Assembly (NCBI GenBank): GCA_016839915.1
Contig: JAEOTH010000074.1
Coordinates: forward strand, 1-58,777
Length of the DNA: 58,777 bases
From: Promethearchaeota archaeon
GTDB lineage: Archaea > Asgardarchaeota > Lokiarchaeia > Sigyniarchaeales > SOKP01
Direction of reading: 5' to 3'
The notes below the pieces were generated by a model that was not told where the DNA came from, searched no databases, and saw nothing but the letters and a program-made list of their open reading frames with translations. Below, in pieces: positions 36,966 to 44,242 of the stretch. Position 1 is the stretch's first letter. The number at the start of each line of letters is the position of its first letter. Position numbers and translations under genes: made by a program.

Positions 36966-37082
36966 GGGAAAGCAGCTTGGGAGAGAGGATTCTTTTATTC
37001 GAAGCATCTCTTCAATGGCTTAGCCTGGTATAGCGCACGGCTGATAACCGTGAGGTCGGGGGTTCGAAGCCCCCCTTTCCCA
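36966..37082 (+). tRNA. tRNA-Ile (GAT) with an intron in the D-stem
   Basis: Acceptor GGGAAAG/CTTTCCC, anticodon arm CACGG-CTGATAA-CCGTG (anticodon GAT) and T-arm GGGGGTTCGAAGCCCCC are complete. The 5' part of the D-arm is split: GCTT occurs at 36975-36978 and again at 37018-37021, followed by AGCCTGGTATAGC. About 43 extra nucleotides lie between, with ambiguous ends owing to the GCTT repeat. Within them AGAGA/TCTCT and TTGG/TCAA can pair, extending across the exon AAGC/GCTT, as expected for an archaeal splicing helix. CCA is not encoded. Confidence 0.88.
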
Positions 37083-37147
37083 CTTATTAGATAAACATAC
37101 TCCAATTATTATATTTTACCTTTTACCCTCATAAACATATATAATTT

Positions 37148-38038
37148 TTATTTCAAATATGCTTCATTTGCTTTAATATATCTTTTACAAAACCAACCAA
37201 TAAAGATCATATCATCTTCTTTTATATTTGCATTTTCTAAAGCATTATAATAGCTCTGTCTAATTTTATATTCAATATCAAACATAGGATATTTATTCTT
37301 AAATAGGATGCAATTCATAAGAATTCTGCACATTCTCCCATTTCCATCTCCAAAAGGATGAATTGAAACAAATCTATAATGCATCATACATGCTAGAAAA
37401 ACAGGATGTAATATTTTTTTATTTTCATCATACCATTTTAGGAGATCATCCAAAAGGTATTCTACTCCACCCATTGGAGGAACATATTTACTTCTACTTA
37501 TTTGAACTGGATATTGTCTTATAATTCCTGCAATTTCTGGTTTTGTTAGTTCAAAAATTTTTTCATGCCAATCTAAAATTAATTCCCAATCAATCTCATC
37601 TTTACTGCTAATCATTTCTTCATAGACATTCATATGGGATTTTGCCTCAATTATATCGTGTGTGGGTTTTTTGATTGGAACATTTGGTTCATCAACAACT
37701 AAAGCAACTTCATGTAAGGTTAAGGTTGATCCTTCAATTCTATTTGTATTATGAGTAAATCTAACTCCAAAAGTCCTTAAATCTTTTACTTGTATTGGTT
37801 TTGGCAATGCATTAAATCTTTCTCGATATTTTTTAGTCATTTGTTCTATCATAGGCATCCAGCGTTTCTGGAATATTTCATAACAAAACTCTTCTTTAAT
37901 GCGAGCTAACTTTTCGTATTCCGGAAGTTCCTTCCCGATTGCCTTTGATATATTATTCACTTTTGCATTCTCTCGATAAGAATAAGAAAGATAATGATAT
38001 TCTTTTCCTCTTATTTTTTTTTTTATCATATTTACCAT
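37148..38038 (-). CDS. Fic-domain protein (AMPylase) with inhibitory motif
   Basis: A 296-residue Fic protein. The active-site loop HPFGDGNGR is at about residues 231-239. The upstream inhibitory helix '(S/T)xxxE(G/N)' is seen as 'TNRIEGS' at about 97-103, so it belongs to the class carrying the inhibitory element in the same chain. Fic enzymes transfer AMP (or other nucleotide) to Ser/Thr/Tyr of a target. The N-terminal about 60 residues may contain a dimer or HTH segment. Four copies of a TGTAGAGATAA-type site in and upstream of its promoter (38048-38152) suggest autoregulation or a cognate repressor. No antitoxin gene is adjacent. Confidence 0.92.
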   Translation of the reverse strand: MVNMIKKKIRGKEYHYLSYSYRENAKVNNISKAIGKELPEYEKLARIKEEFCYEIFQKRWMPMIEQMTKKYRERFNALPKPIQVKDLRTFGVRFTHNTNRIEGSTLTLHEVALVVDEPNVPIKKPTHDIIEAKSHMNVYEEMISSKDEIDWELILDWHEKIFELTKPEIAGIIRQYPVQISRSKYVPPMGGVEYLLDDLLKWYDENKKILHPVFLACMMHYRFVSIHPFGDGNGRMCRILMNCILFKNKYPMFDIEYKIRQSYYNALENANIKEDDMIFIGWFCKRYIKANEAYLK

Positions 38039-38047
38039 AATTAAAAA

Positions 38048-38152
38048 TTATCTCTACAAATATATAAATCTATGGCTCTAAGTGAACTTTGTAGAGATAA
38101 TTATCTCTACATCTCAATGAAATTATATTTTTTTATTAAAATGTAGAGAAAT
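38048..38152. promoter_or_regulatory. Operator with repeated TGTAGAGATAA half-sites
   Basis: TTATCTCTACA (38048-38058), TGTAGAGATAA (38090-38100) directly joined to its inverse TTATCTCTACA (38101-38111), and TGTAGAGAAAT (38142-38152). The central pair is a perfect 22-bp palindrome. The leftmost half-site lies between a TATA-like TTTATATATT (minus strand, 38059-38068) and the Fic ATG, at the expected transcription start. The rightmost lies toward the divergent AK6 gene. A dimeric repressor binding all sites would control fic and perhaps the divergent unit. Confidence 0.7.
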
Positions 38153-38242
38153 ATTAATAATCGAGATATCTCAGTTGATTACCTTAAATTCAATTATGTT
38201 CATTCACTTTTTTAATTATCATTCTCTATTATATATTTAGAA

Positions 38243-38836
38243 ATGAAAAATATCATTATCTCCGGAACACCTGGTTGCGGGAAAACGTCGGTAGCAAAAG
38301 AAATCTCTAATTTAATTAAGACTAAAATAATTTCCTTGAATGAATTAGCAATTTCGGATGAATTTTCATTTGAATATGATAAAGAAAGAAAAACTTATAT
38401 TGTAGATTTTGAAATATTTCTACCTTATATCATAAATAGGATTGAAGATATTAAACAAGAGAGTCTACCATACTTGATAGTAGAAAGCCATTTCTCAGAT
38501 ATTATTCCAGAAAAATTTATTGATTATGTATTTATTTTAAGATGTGATCCGGATGAATTATTCAAAAGATTAGAAAAAAAAAATTATGATAAAAAAAAAA
38601 TTACTGAAAACATTCAAGCAGAAATTCTAGGCAATTGTGTCAATTATTTTATTCAGAAGCAGATAAAAGCACCCATTTTTGAAATCAACACGACAAATAC
38701 TAATATTGAAACTGTAGCACGAACAATCGTTAAAATTGTAGTTGAAAATAATAACGGAGAAAATTATAAGATTGGAAAAGTTGATTGGCTTGAAAAGTTA
38801 TTTGAAGAGAATCGTTTAAAAGAATTTTTTGGTTAA
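38243..38836 (+). CDS. AK6/Fap7-type adenylate kinase/ATPase
   Basis: A 197-residue P-loop kinase: Walker A ISGTPGCGKTS (residues 6-16), a lid/NMP region with 'RCDPDELFKRLEKKNYDKKKITENIQAEI' and 'EINTTNTNIET' near the C-terminus. This is the archaeal relative of Fap7/AK6 (hCINAP), which acts in late 40S maturation in eukaryotes and in archaeal ribosome biogenesis. It heads a tight rightward operon with tgtA (27 nt), DUF371 (5 nt) and trm5 (4 nt), a set of RNA-maturation genes. An ATG start close to a TATA-like TATATATTT fits a leaderless start. Confidence 0.9.
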   Translation: MKNIIISGTPGCGKTSVAKEISNLIKTKIISLNELAISDEFSFEYDKERKTYIVDFEIFLPYIINRIEDIKQESLPYLIVESHFSDIIPEKFIDYVFILRCDPDELFKRLEKKNYDKKKITENIQAEILGNCVNYFIQKQIKAPIFEINTTNTNIETVARTIVKIVVENNNGENYKIGKVDWLEKLFEENRLKEFFG

Positions 38837-38863
38837 GAAATATAAATTCTTAAAGGAAATCAA

Positions 38864-40510
38864 ATGAAGTATGAAATTCTAGACATTGACGCTCTAGGCA
38901 GAATAGGAAAACTAGAAGTTAATAATAAGCAGATGATTACCCCTAATCTTTTTCCTGTAGTCCATCCTTTTAAAAATGTAATTCCTCCTTCGGTTTTAAA
39001 AAGTTTTGGTGCTCAAGCGATTTTTACGAATGCTTACATTCTTTTTCAAAATGAGACTATAAAAGAAAGCCTTTTAAAGAAAAAGATTCACAAATTTCTT
39101 GATTTTGATGGCCTTATTGCCACGGATAGTGGAGCATTTCAGCAATATATGTATAACAAATCTAATGTGAAGATTGAAGCTAAAGAGATCGAATTGTTCC
39201 AAGAAACTATTGAATCAGATTTTCCCGTGATCCTTGATCTTCCAGTACAACCAGGTGATACATATGAAATAGCAAAAACTAAGGTTGATGCCACTATCAA
39301 TCGGGCAAAAGATAATGCTAAAAGGCGATCCAATGAAAATTGTGCATGGTTTGGCCCAATTCATGGAGGTAAATACCAAGATCTTTTAATAAAATGTATT
39401 AATGAGATGGATAAACTAGATTTTGGTGTCTATGCGATAGGAGGACTTGTAAAATCTTTTCTTGATTACAGGTTTGATGTCGCTATTCAAACTTTATTGA
39501 ATGTGAAAAAAAACATAAACCCAAATAAACCATTACATATGTTTGGGTTAGGCTTACCTCAGTTTTTTTCTTTAGCTGTCGCATTTGGTTGCGATTTAAT
39601 GGATTCTGCAGCATATATCTTATATGCTAAAGAAAATCGGTATTTCACATTGTCTACAGGTACAAAAAATCTTGAGGATTTAATAGAATTTCCATGCCAC
39701 TGCCCAATTTGTACAGAATTTAGCCCAAGTGAATTGAAGAAATATGAAGATAATTTGCGAATTAAACTCTTAGCAAAACATAACTTATATATTTCATTTT
39801 CAGAATTAAAAACGATTAGGCAAGCAATAAGAGAGGGAAATTTATGGGAACTAGTTGATCAACGTATAAGAGCACACCCCACTTTAGTTAAAGCGGCTCG
39901 TATCTTAAAGAAGGAATATAGTACGTTTGAGGTTTATGAAAAAATTTATAAGAAACATGGACGAATGTTTGTTTCCTCTGAAAATATCTATAGACCATTG
40001 ATAAATAGATATGAAAAAAGAATTAAAATAAACTATCGGGTTCCAAAAGATGTAAAATTTTTAATTATTTTGCCTGAATTAGAGGCTAGAGGAGAAAATT
40101 CTCCAACAATTCAAACCTGGCTTGAAGAAATAAAGGATAATAAAATCATCCCTCGTAAAAACATACATATTGTGTTTAATTCTTCCTATTTTGGAATAAT
40201 TCCACTTGAATTAATAAATACCTATCCAATGGGGCAATTTGAATCTATCACAGCTACAGAAGAAAATCATCAACTTTATGTGAATTCAATAGAGAAATCA
40301 AGTAATTTCATTAATCAAAACTATAAAGAGTACAAAAAATGTGGAGTGTTAATTCCTGATAAATATTTAAATCAGTTTAATGAAGTTGTAGAATTTAATG
40401 ATGTCAATCCTATTCATGGATTAAAACCTATTTTGAGATCTAAATTTCAATTAAATTTCTCTGTTTTTACAAATTTGAATGAATTGTTAGAATTTTTTAG
40501 AGATGATTAA
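38864..40510 (+). CDS. tgtA: Archaeosine tRNA-guanine transglycosylase (TgtA)
   Basis: A 548-residue enzyme that exchanges guanine 15 in the tRNA D-loop for preQ0 as first step to archaeosine. Catalytic 'ATDSGAFQQY' with its aspartate (about 87), the second aspartate region 'VILDLPVQPGD', 'FGLGLPQFFSLAVAFGCDLMDSAAY' (about 227-250, listed in pieces) and zinc ligands 'CHCPIC' (about 275-280) are present. The C-terminal domain (about 395-548) matches the archaeosine-TGT C-terminal region, but I see no clear PUA domain, which may be encoded elsewhere. Second gene of the AK6-TgtA-DUF371-Trm5 operon. Confidence 0.94.
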   Translation: MKYEILDIDALGRIGKLEVNNKQMITPNLFPVVHPFKNVIPPSVLKSFGAQAIFTNAYILFQNETIKESLLKKKIHKFLDFDGLIATDSGAFQQYMYNKSNVKIEAKEIELFQETIESDFPVILDLPVQPGDTYEIAKTKVDATINRAKDNAKRRSNENCAWFGPIHGGKYQDLLIKCINEMDKLDFGVYAIGGLVKSFLDYRFDVAIQTLLNVKKNINPNKPLHMFGLGLPQFFSLAVAFGCDLMDSAAYILYAKENRYFTLSTGTKNLEDLIEFPCHCPICTEFSPSELKKYEDNLRIKLLAKHNLYISFSELKTIRQAIREGNLWELVDQRIRAHPTLVKAARILKKEYSTFEVYEKIYKKHGRMFVSSENIYRPLINRYEKRIKINYRVPKDVKFLIILPELEARGENSPTIQTWLEEIKDNKIIPRKNIHIVFNSSYFGIIPLELINTYPMGQFESITATEENHQLYVNSIEKSSNFINQNYKEYKKCGVLIPDKYLNQFNEVVEFNDVNPIHGLKPILRSKFQLNFSVFTNLNELLEFFRDD

Positions 40511-40515
40511 AGGAT

Positions 40516-40935
40516 ATGGTGATATTAGAAACTGTTTCTGCTTATGGACACGAAAATATTCTATGCACACATCGTACCACTATAGAAATCACCAAAGTGA
40601 AAACCTTAACAAAAAACGGGAATTGTGTTATTGGAATTAATGCTTCAAAAAGCTGCTATGATTTAAATTATGATTTAAAAAAAAAAATTCAAGATGGCAG
40701 TAACATAAAAGTAACTTTAATGTTGGGAAATCTTCAAGATTCCTTTTTTGGTTTTGGGAGTAAAAAATTAAGATTATTAAATAGAAATGATATGGTTTTT
40801 CGTAAAAGTAATTTTGTCTGTAACAGAACAGTCCTGATAAATTGCACTAAATCATCAAATGATATAAAACGTGAACTAATTGAGAAACTAAAAGATCCAG
40901 GAAAAAAATTATCAATAATATTTGAAATAAATTAG
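40516..40935 (+). CDS. DUF371-like protein
   Basis: A 139-residue protein with the archaeal DUF371 pattern: 'GHENILCTHRTTIEITKVKTLT', split here as 'GHENILCTHRTTIE' then 'LTKNGNCVIGINASK', and 'LGNLQDSFFGFGS'. The biochemical role is unknown. The ATG at 40516 is 5 nt after the tgtA stop and its own stop is 4 nt from trm5, so it is co-expressed with tRNA modification enzymes. An RNA-related role is a plausible inference. Confidence 0.8.
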   Translation: MVILETVSAYGHENILCTHRTTIEITKVKTLTKNGNCVIGINASKSCYDLNYDLKKKIQDGSNIKVTLMLGNLQDSFFGFGSKKLRLLNRNDMVFRKSNFVCNRTVLINCTKSSNDIKRELIEKLKDPGKKLSIIFEIN

Positions 40936-40939
40936 AGAA

Positions 40940-42103
40940 ATGAGAATCGATAACAAGTCTGAAATACAATATTTTAAATTGAAAATGGAGGATGGGCAGG
41001 CTTTCATTAATTTTTTAAAAAAAAAATTCAAAAACACCCAAATTATTAACCAAAAATACAAACTTTTGCATGAAAATGAATATATATTATTTCCATTTGT
41101 TAAAAACCAAGTTCTCATCGATAAAGTAGTGGCTTTAGTAGATAAAGAATTCAATTTTGAATTAATATCCAAAGAAGGAATAATCAATGAAAATTATAAA
41201 TATAGAACACTTCAAGAAGCTTTAAAGGGTAAACTTCCAGAAAAATATTTTGATATGATTCCAAAGGCTTATGATATTGTTGGAAGTATAGCAATTATTG
41301 AATTTGATAAGTTTAATTATATAAATAATAAATTAATCAATGAATATAAGCAGAAAATCGCTAAAGCGGTATCAGACGTAAATAAAAATATTAAAACTGT
41401 TTATGAGAAAAAGAGCCAAATAAAAGGAAAATACCGCTTACGAGATTTAGCGGTTTTATTTGGTGATGATAAATCAAAGACTATTCATAAAGAAAATGAT
41501 TGTTTTTTTAAGCTTGACGTTAAAAATACATACTTCTCTCCAAGATTAGTTTTTGAAAGACGGAGAATCGCTTCAAGTGAAATTAAGGAGAATGAGTTAA
41601 TTATTGATATGTTTGCTGGAGTTGGAACATTCTCTATTCAAATTGCGAAAAATAATAATGTTAAAATTTATGCCTTTGATATTAACCCTAATGCTTATGA
41701 ATATCTGAAAAAAAACGTGGAACTGAATACCTCCTTAAAAGGAGAAATATCTCCAAACAACATGGATGTTAAAGATCTTCTTAAACCTAAAAATCAATTA
41801 GGTCATCTTCTAAAAAACAAAGCAGATAGAATAATCATGAATTTACCTGAAGACTCAATCAAATTTATTGATGTAGCTTGCTCCTTAATGAAAGAATCTG
41901 AAGGAACTTTACATTTTTACCAATTCTCAGAAAAACCAAACCCTATAGAAAAGACTTTAGAGAACCTTGAAAAAGAACTAAGTTCTTTTAATTGGGAGAT
42001 CAAGTCTATGATTAATTCTAAAATAGTAAAGCATTATTCACCAAAAGCAGAATTAGTAGTTATAGATTCAAAAATAAAAGCTTTAAAAAAAGAGCGGACC
42101 TAG
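40940..42103 (+). CDS. trm5: tRNA (guanine-37-N1) methyltransferase (Trm5)
   Basis: A 387-residue class I methyltransferase of the TRM5/TYW2 type. An N-terminal region (about 1-90) leads to the D2 domain with 'LPEKYFDMIPKAYDIVGSIAII' pieces, and SAM-binding motif I 'DMFAGVGTFSIQ' (about 230-241), 'YAFDINPNAYEYL' and the catalytic NLPE (about 289-292). Trm5 forms m1G37, needed for frame maintenance. Last gene of the AK6-tgtA-DUF371 operon. Its last three codons (42095-42103) lie inside the convergent tRNA-Arg gene's acceptor stem, an overlap that must tolerate both constraints. Confidence 0.9.
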   Translation: MRIDNKSEIQYFKLKMEDGQAFINFLKKKFKNTQIINQKYKLLHENEYILFPFVKNQVLIDKVVALVDKEFNFELISKEGIINENYKYRTLQEALKGKLPEKYFDMIPKAYDIVGSIAIIEFDKFNYINNKLINEYKQKIAKAVSDVNKNIKTVYEKKSQIKGKYRLRDLAVLFGDDKSKTIHKENDCFFKLDVKNTYFSPRLVFERRRIASSEIKENELIIDMFAGVGTFSIQIAKNNNVKIYAFDINPNAYEYLKKNVELNTSLKGEISPNNMDVKDLLKPKNQLGHLLKNKADRIIMNLPEDSIKFIDVACSLMKESEGTLHFYQFSEKPNPIEKTLENLEKELSSFNWEIKSMINSKIVKHYSPKAELVVIDSKIKALKKERT

Positions 42104-42169
42104 CAGGATTCGAACCTGCGACTTTTGGATTAGAAGTCCAACGCCCTATCCAGGCTAGGCTATAGGTCC
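42095..42169 (-). tRNA. tRNA-Arg (TCT)
   Basis: On the minus strand: acceptor GGACCTA/TAGGTCC, D-arm GCCTAGCCTGGATAGGGC, anticodon arm TTGGA-CTTCTAA-TCCAA (anticodon TCT) and T-arm GCAGGTTCGAATCCTGC. It has no intron, unlike the two other tRNAs in the window, and CCA is not encoded. It converges on trm5, whose stop codon TAG lies within its 3' acceptor strand. Confidence 0.96.
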
Positions 42170-42283
42170 ATTTTTTTCTGTTTTTAATATCTTATAGTTA
42201 TAAAAATATCTTATATGATGTTTAAATTTTATGACCTTGAAAAATATGTAGGAATTTAAATAGAGAATTATAGAATCTTTTTC

Positions 42284-42409
42284 ATGTATTTTCATAATTT
42301 ACTTTACTTAGAATGCCCTTTTTGTAAATTTTATATAGAGGTTGATTCAAACTTTACTTTTTGTCATATTTGTGGTGGAAATCTATGCTTTGCCGAAAAA
42401 ACAAGGTGA
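42284..42409 (+). CDS. 41-residue zinc-ribbon protein
   Basis: An ATG-started 41-residue ORF with 'LECPFCKFYIEVDSNFTFCHICGG', given here in parts: CPFC (residues about 11-14) and CHIC (about 27-30), spaced as in zinc ribbons. A TATA-like AATTTAAATAG lies about 30 bases upstream. The paired CxxC pattern is unlikely by chance in such an AT-rich region, so I think it is real. Function unknown. No other gene is seen in 42170-42600. Confidence 0.6.
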   Translation: MYFHNLLYLECPFCKFYIEVDSNFTFCHICGGNLCFAEKTR

Positions 42410-42600
42410 ATTTCTGAAGAATAGACAAAAAACAGTTTAATACATAATTACAAATTGTACCAGATCAACCAATTACTGAGTTCAGATTTTTCTTGAAATG
42501 TATTCTATTTACTTTAAAGTAAATAATGTGTCAAATAATTGTACTTTATAAATTCAGAAAAACAAAGATTGTCAGTGTTAATGATTCGAGAGATGCATGA

Positions 42601-43848
42601 ATGAAACAATTAAAATATAAAACTAAATTGGAAGACAAAAATATTATTAAATCTTCTGAGATTAAAGAGTTCTCCGAAAAACAAAAATTCAATTATATCG
42701 GCTTTTTTGTTGTATATTTTACTTTAAGTTCTATAACTTCTTATCTTACAGTTTATCTACCTGTTTATTTACTAAGCATTTTAAACGTAAATAGAAGTGA
42801 ACTTGCCTTTATACAAGTTTTTTCTTTTTCAGTGTTATTTATTGCTCCTGTATTGGGTATTATCTTCGATAAATATACTCGTTATAAAAAAATCATTATA
42901 AATTTATCTATTTTTATATTTCTATTTAGCTCTTTAGCCACGTTACTTTCTGGTTCGATTTTGCGCATCTTTGGATTATTTCTAGCAATAAATCTCCTCA
43001 GTCATGAAATAATCAAGGTAGGTATGAGTAGAATTCTTATTGAGTCTTCTACAAATGAGATAATTAAAGATAGAAACTTGATTGTGATCAATATTTCTTC
43101 AAATATCGGAGGATTTATCCCTTCAATTATCTTTTTACTTGCAATTATAGATGTTTTTAATTCATATTTATGGAATAATTTTTTTTTACTAGGGGGTTTT
43201 TTGTTGATGCCCATGGTAATTGCGATTTTTTGCTTCGATAACAAAGATGTTATTCAAGAAAAAATTGAAATACAAGAACTTCGGGAAAATAATAATAATT
43301 TCCCCTATTATCAGATTCTTTTTTTAACTCTTTCATTTATAATGATATGGAGCGATAAACTATATTTATATCCATTTACCTCCTGGATTTTATCTAAATT
43401 TGGGCAAATTGGATTAAAAGTCTTATCCTCTAGTTATGGAATTTTCCTTATACTAAACACTTTAGGATATATTGTAGGACAAAAAATATCAAAGAAATTC
43501 CAAAGAAGGAACATAATTCTCATTATGAACTGCTTATTCATTGGTTTAATAATTCTCATGGCATTTTCTAATTTATTCTTTCTAATAGTAGTATATGCGC
43601 TAAACTGGTTTGTATCTGGAATAATGCTTTTAAATTATACGTCCTTAATAATTTCCATTTCCAAAAATGTGAAATATCAAACAGTCTCATACCAGATGCT
43701 TAGGTTTGCTGTAGCAATAGCTAGTGTGTTATTCATACCCTTGGGGACTTTTTTATCTTCTTTCATCTCTACAGAATTTTTAATTATAATAGCTGGGCTA
43801 TTTTCGGTTTTATCTCTTATACCACTAATTTTTACTAAAGAAATTTAA
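42601..43848 (+). CDS. Major facilitator superfamily transporter
   Basis: A 415-residue membrane protein with 12 predicted helices in two six-helix halves joined by a charged central loop (about 210-235). The typical loop 2-3 motif appears as 'GIIFDKYTRYKK' (about 90-101), close to the MFS 'GxxxDrxGrr'. N-terminal 30 residues are cytosolic and basic. Substrate unknown. ATG start; the transcript would run into the hairpin/poly-T region at 43881-43913 only on the opposite strand. Confidence 0.82.
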   Translation: MKQLKYKTKLEDKNIIKSSEIKEFSEKQKFNYIGFFVVYFTLSSITSYLTVYLPVYLLSILNVNRSELAFIQVFSFSVLFIAPVLGIIFDKYTRYKKIIINLSIFIFLFSSLATLLSGSILRIFGLFLAINLLSHEIIKVGMSRILIESSTNEIIKDRNLIVINISSNIGGFIPSIIFLLAIIDVFNSYLWNNFFLLGGFLLMPMVIAIFCFDNKDVIQEKIEIQELRENNNNFPYYQILFLTLSFIMIWSDKLYLYPFTSWILSKFGQIGLKVLSSSYGIFLILNTLGYIVGQKISKKFQRRNIILIMNCLFIGLIILMAFSNLFFLIVVYALNWFVSGIMLLNYTSLIISISKNVKYQTVSYQMLRFAVAIASVLFIPLGTFLSSFISTEFLIIIAGLFSVLSLIPLIFTKEI

Positions 43849-43882
43849 ATAAGTTTCAATTATGGTTGAGTTCTTTTTGAAT

Positions 43883-43913
43883 AAAAAAAAAAAAATAGAT
43901 TCCGCAGAGCGGA
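43883..43913 (-). terminator. Intrinsic-type terminator: hairpin followed by T13
   Basis: On the minus strand TCCGC-TCT-GCGGA (43901-43913) is a 5-bp GC-rich stem, followed by ATCTA and a run of 13 T (43883-43895). It begins right after the TAA of the 11-codon ORF at 43914-43949 and fits termination of a short leftward transcript. On the plus strand the order is wrong for a terminator of the MFS gene. Confidence 0.7.
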
Positions 43914-43949
43914 TTATTTTGTTGGTGGTTCACCAAAACTGCCTGGCAT
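43914..43949 (-). CDS. 11-residue peptide gene (MPGSFGEPPTK)
   Basis: ATG 43949 has a strong ribosome-binding site GGAGG (43958-43962) 8 nt upstream, followed by 11 codons, TAA, and immediately the terminator hairpin at 43901-43913. A TTG at 43964 could extend it to 16 residues. A TTTAAATAAAC box near 44041-44053 (minus strand) could be its promoter, giving a transcript of about 150 nt. It may encode a micropeptide or be a small RNA. It diverges from the giant orphan B gene starting at 44243. No other gene is visible in 43849-44242. Confidence 0.45.
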   Translation of the reverse strand: MPGSFGEPPTK

Positions 43950-44242
43950 CTGATTTTCCTCCAAAATTTAATTATTCCTATAAGAGTAATCCGTTTCTAT
44001 ATTTTCAATACGTGTCAAGCTATCAATAATATTTAATCAATTGTTTATTTAAACACCTCAAAAAATAAAATAAAATTAGTAGAGTTTTTATAATTAAATT
44101 ATGGAAAAAATCAAGTAATATTTCTTGAAAAGAAATTACCTTTATGGAATATTTTAATCGAATAAATTCTATCAAAAAATATAATATTTAGATAATTTAA
44201 TATTTAAATCAATAAGTGACTAGGTAAATAATAATACTTTAA

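Noticed and set aside
38048-38152. CRISPR-like repeats near the fic gene
   Set aside because: The repeated unit is 11 bases, occurs in both orientations and with irregular spacing around a promoter. That fits an operator, and no cas genes are present.
43861-44030. 49-codon plus-strand ORF starting at ATG 43862
   Set aside because: It runs through a poly-A tract and the hairpin, is low in complexity at its start, and lacks a ribosome-binding site; the minus-strand micro-gene with RBS and terminator explains the region better.
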